Origin: Phoronis australis
Lineage: Eukaryota > Phoronida > Phoronidae
Length of the DNA stretch: 47,151 bases
Assembly (NCBI GenBank): GCA_002633005.1
Contig: NMRA01000316.1
Coordinates: forward strand, 395,052 to 442,202
Direction: 5' to 3'
In this document: positions 43,974 through 47,151 of the stretch, piece after piece
How the letters are laid out: each line of letters begins with the position of its first letter
Position numbering within the stretch: position 1 is the first letter of the stretch
Position numbers and translations under genes: made by a program
The notes under the pieces: generated by a model
Databases searched by the model: none
What the model was told of the DNA's origin: nothing
What the model saw: only the letters and a program-made list of their open reading frames with translations

Positions 43974-45151
43974 AGAGTTCCCACCATGACCCTGTGTCTC
44001 AAAAAGGAATTTTATTATTACATCTTAACAGATTTAATAGCCTTTAGTACACCTGTTGCTACGAAACAATCTAAAAATTTTAAAAATATATTTTTCTGTT
44101 ACCGAGTTCGTACGCAATGGGTGGAAGACCGCTTCAGCCGTTGTTGTTTTACCAGTGCGATACTGAGGAGTTGTGAAGAAAGTCCGCGGGGAGCCGCCTT
44201 TCTCAGACATGAAAAGGTGCGTTTGTGCAAACTGTGGTAACAACATCTTGACTGTGAACGTCTTTGTGTTCAAATTTCCTAAATACGTGAAAGTTGCACA
44301 AAAATGGCATCGGTTTGTCATGGGCGGCGCATTTCAGTGCTGCGCCACCCATGATTGTGCGCCGAACAAGAGTGCGGAGTGTCAGTGTGGAACATGAGAT
44401 TCAGTTTGGCGTAAGCCACACTTTGATCGGCACATTTCAAAGAATCGTGTTTCGACCACACACATAAGCGGCGTTACAATGAAGGACTCACCACCAAGTA
44501 AATTTTGTAAATCACGAACAAAGTGCTTCCATTCTAGGGCGAGTGATGCCAGGCCCTGGACCCCGGCCGAGATCGAGTGCTACTACAAGTAGGCTTATGC
44601 ATATTGTGTTTAGACTGTGCTCATTCCATCACAGCAATAGTGAATACGAGTAACCCAGGTTGGCTGTGGCTTTTGTCAGTATTTATTAAGTGTCTATTTT
44701 GTGAGTAGTGACCACCACTTGGTAGAGTTGGTTGTGGCTCACATATGTCATTTTTCGTGCAAGTGGGTCGAGTTCATACGGCCTGAAACCCGAAGAAAGT
44801 TCGCTAAATGGGAAATCGAATTCATTGTCTGATTCTTCAAGTACTTGAGTATAAGTGCCCGTATCCACTCTCCTCTCTATCTGCATAATAATTGTCCAAT
44901 TCTCGCCTAATATTGTCATTGTCTTCTGACCTGCAGTGTTCCGACATTGCAGATGATTGTCAAGCGGCCAACCGTCTTCCACCCATTGCATCATTTGGCG
45001 GGAAACTCAGAAATAAGTAATTTTTCTTCAAAATTAAACAAGTTGCCACTATTTGGCATAAAAAGTGCCTATTTAGCAAGATTTTATGGTATTCGATTCA
45101 TATTAGCTAACTGAAACCTGAAAAAGTAAGAAAATGCATGGTGGGAACTCT
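43974..45151 (+). mobile_element. TTAA element with THAP-like finger, nested insertion
   Basis: 1178 bp with perfect 15-bp inverted ends AGAGTTCCCACCATG and TTAA on both sides (43970-43973 and 45152-45155). Inserted into the older element at 43758-46057. The uninterrupted relative at 33641-33650 shows the pre-insertion site. It encodes a short THAP-like finger but no transposase core, so it is probably non-autonomous. Confidence 0.85.
44209..44397 (+). CDS. THAP-like zinc finger in the nested TTAA element
   Basis: 62 residues: MKRCVCANCGNN, VFKFPKYVKVAQKWHRFV, then QCCATHDC. The spacing is C-x2-C-x35-C-x2-H with FP box and Trp, which meets the THAP signature. The frame ends at TGA soon after, so the product would be a bare DNA-binding finger or the start of a truncated transposase. 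An in-frame upstream ATG at 44173 is less likely. An antisense frame (44994-44686, 102 codons) in the same element has no recognised motif. Confidence 0.5.
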   Translation: MKRCVCANCGNNILTVNVFVFKFPKYVKVAQKWHRFVMGGAFQCCATHDCAPNKSAECQCGT

Positions 45152-46061
45152 TTAAATAAAACTGAAACAAAGTCTGTCTCATTAGATGCAATTTTTAATG
45201 CGTTTGGAGTGTTCGTGAGTGCAAAGGATTTGAGAAGCCAGCAATGAATAAAGCACTGCGTTACCGGCTTTAGGTGCAATAAAACTAATTGACGGGACAC
45301 CGAGCCCGTGTGAGCTCATGCTAATTTAGTGTTTGCGGGCAGAAACTGTTGTGAAACAACTCGATTTCCATCCCACGGCCAGGTGTTAGGGGAATCTTTA
45401 TTTCCTTTTACATTACTCAAATAATGATTGTCAATGTACAACTTCTGCCCTGACGGTGCTGTGGCCAAAGTGGAACCTGAATTCGCGGCCCCCGACGAGT
45501 AAGCAGATGTTTCCACTGAACTTTGGCTGGATTATGTTCGTGATGTCTGATCAGTTTTCGAGCCACTGGCCGGGATAACGAGCGTTTTGTGTTTAGAATT
45601 CAAAGAATGACAAGTCTAAACAACACAGATCTAGGTTCTCCGGTCTGTATCTCACGGAAAATACTTCGAAATTATCTCCGAACAGACCACAAACTCCTGC
45701 TACGGACCTTATTGGCCTGCCGAACTTTGTAGGCTACGATGTGTACAAATACCAATAAATCCGTAAGAGCGAAAAAAACAACACATTTTTATAAGAATTC
45801 GGTGTGTTTTTAAGGGTTTTACATCGAAGTTTGATGATTTATTGGTATTAAACGATGACTTCAAGCGATAAGCTGACAACAGTAAACCGTGTTTTGAACT
45901 TCTGAAAAAACTGCGTGTGAAACCGATGACGTCTTTGGATAATTTCAACACCTCCGTCTGCCGTCAGGTGTCAGGTAACGCAACCGTAGGTGTCGTTATG
46001 GAGTAGAACTACTCGATCTAAATTGATACAAATTAGGTTGTTTTGTGGCATGCTCCTTTAA

Positions 46062-46500
46062 AAGAGAATGCCACCAGATTTAATTAGCCTTTTTACCGTC
46101 TTATTCGGTCTATATCCACATCACCTCGTATACGGTCGATCTCACCTCGCCGAGAGGTGTCGCGTTAACCTGTTAGGAAGGTGAGAAACGACTCAGCGAC
46201 GTCAGTGGATCTTCTGCAGATTGAGTGCAGCTATGGAGTGGTGTATCGTTCCCGGCCTGTGCGAACTATGAAGCTACGAGGAAAGCAGGTATATCGTTTT
46301 TTTTTTCGATTTCCTCGAGGGCATACAATGCTTCGGAAGTGGTTCGCTGTAGTGAAGAATAAAACGTACGCCGTAATACCAATTAAGTATGAGGCCGTGA
46401 AACTTCTCAGTGTGGCCGGCATTTCGTGTACAGTGATTTCACTGACGATCGAATGCCGGCTTACCAAACATCTCATGCCAGGGCAAAAAAGAGACTGAGG
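46062..46500 (+). mobile_element. Third TTAA-end THAP element fragment, abutting the right copy
   Basis: Starts AAGAGAATGCCACC directly after the TTAA at 46058-46061 and matches the complement of 34261-33850, including the decayed THAP region (plus strand, about 46210-46440, CSYGVVYRSR then FFFRFPRGHTMLRKWFAVV). Similarity fades after about 46500. This piece and the fragment ending at 46057 stand head to head around one TTAA. Confidence 0.6.
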
Positions 46501-47151
46501 ATGAAGACAGATGTTGTGCCTATTGTGTTTGCGTTCGGTAGGCAGGAGGTAAAACAACGCGGATAGGTTGTTGCTCAGTTTCTGATTATGGAGAATTGTA
46601 GCTGGCCATGGAAACATGAACAATGACAATTCATTCACGACATGAGAACATAAAGTTTTATTTAAGGTAGGTGGATACACAAAAAAATTAATTTTGACTG
46701 TTTTTTACATTTTCATATCATCCTAATCTTTAATTCTTGATGCACAGTATACTGAAGAAAAATAAAATCATTCTGAAAATCCAAAGTTGTTTTTTTAGCT
46801 ATATTTGACCAAACCTCAGTGAGTCATATGGCTTGAGTACTCACCAGCTCAGTGATTGACAACTGGGGCGGAGCTTATATACAAAGACACTAGCTCTAAT
46901 CTAACCCTGTCAACAAGCATTGCGTAACCGGGCAATCGAGAGTGGTGTACCAGCTGATATTGGTGTTGTAGCAAGACCAAGAATAAAACAATTCTATTTT
47001 TGACCATGTGAAAGTTAGTAGTGAAATGGTGAACTAGCTCCTGTTCCGAGCCTGAGCCTGTTTGTCTATCTGCAAAAAAATTAAGTTGAGTACGCCAAGC
47101 CCTACCGAAGCCATCACTGCACTCAGCTTGAGGAGTCCGTGCAGAAATTGT
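46501..47151. other. Right edge, no recognisable gene
   Basis: AT-rich sequence without coding or repeat features I can name. Confidence 0.35.

Larger units (their letters stand above)
43758..46057 (+). mobile_element. Kolobok-like THAP transposon, right copy (inverted, interrupted)
   Basis: Reverse-complement match to 32556-33840. The terminal repeat at its right end is GGCATGCTCCT, ending at 46057 next to a TTAA. It is split by the 1178-bp element at 43974-45151. Similarity stops at the N at 43757, so its THAP-coding end is missing. Frames inside are full of stops. Confidence 0.65.

Overview
This window looks like animal nuclear DNA, most likely from a marine invertebrate, though the species cannot be named from sequence alone. 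The reasons are multi-exon genes with GT-AG introns from about 0.3 to 4.7 kb, low coding density, an intronless rhodopsin-class receptor, several families of short inverted-repeat transposons, a Penelope-like retroelement remnant, and frequent ACATGTA words. It is a draft assembly: there is a 484-base gap at 16528-17011 and single N bases at 5036, 8230 and 43757.

Layout. (1) 597-6065, minus strand: the first two exons of a DFPase/SMP-30-type six-bladed beta-propeller hydrolase with a signal peptide. Its 3' exon(s) lie beyond the left edge. The intron holds an hAT-like MITE, a foldback MITE, a Penelope-like GIY-YIG remnant and a third MITE. (2) 8893-25330, minus strand: a carotenoid cleavage oxygenase (BCO/RPE65/NinaB family) that I could join across 11 exons with consistent splice phases, about 566 residues, all four iron-binding histidines present. 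(3) 15797-17472: a region flanked by inverted repeats, inside a large intron of that gene. It holds a possible short secreted-protein exon and the gap. (4) 26151-28872: a DNA transposon with long terminal inverted repeats, a repeated subterminal motif GCGATCGAGAACGC, and signs of two convergent spliced genes. (5) 32556-34261 and 43758-46500: two oppositely oriented copies of a degenerate THAP-domain transposon with TTAA-type ends (Kolobok-like). The right copy is interrupted by a second, 1178-bp TTAA element with its own THAP-like finger. (6) 37047-38009, plus strand: an intronless class A GPCR. (7) 43494-43634, plus strand: a separate well-formed THAP first exon.

The two enzyme genes lie head to tail on the same strand but have no evident functional link. 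Most of the remaining sequence is repeats or carries no recognisable gene. The most interesting structures are the two-gene subterminal-repeat transposon and the nested TTAA/THAP elements with a paralogous empty site. The DFPase-like and carotenoid-oxygenase exon models are my own hand splicing and should be tested with transcripts.
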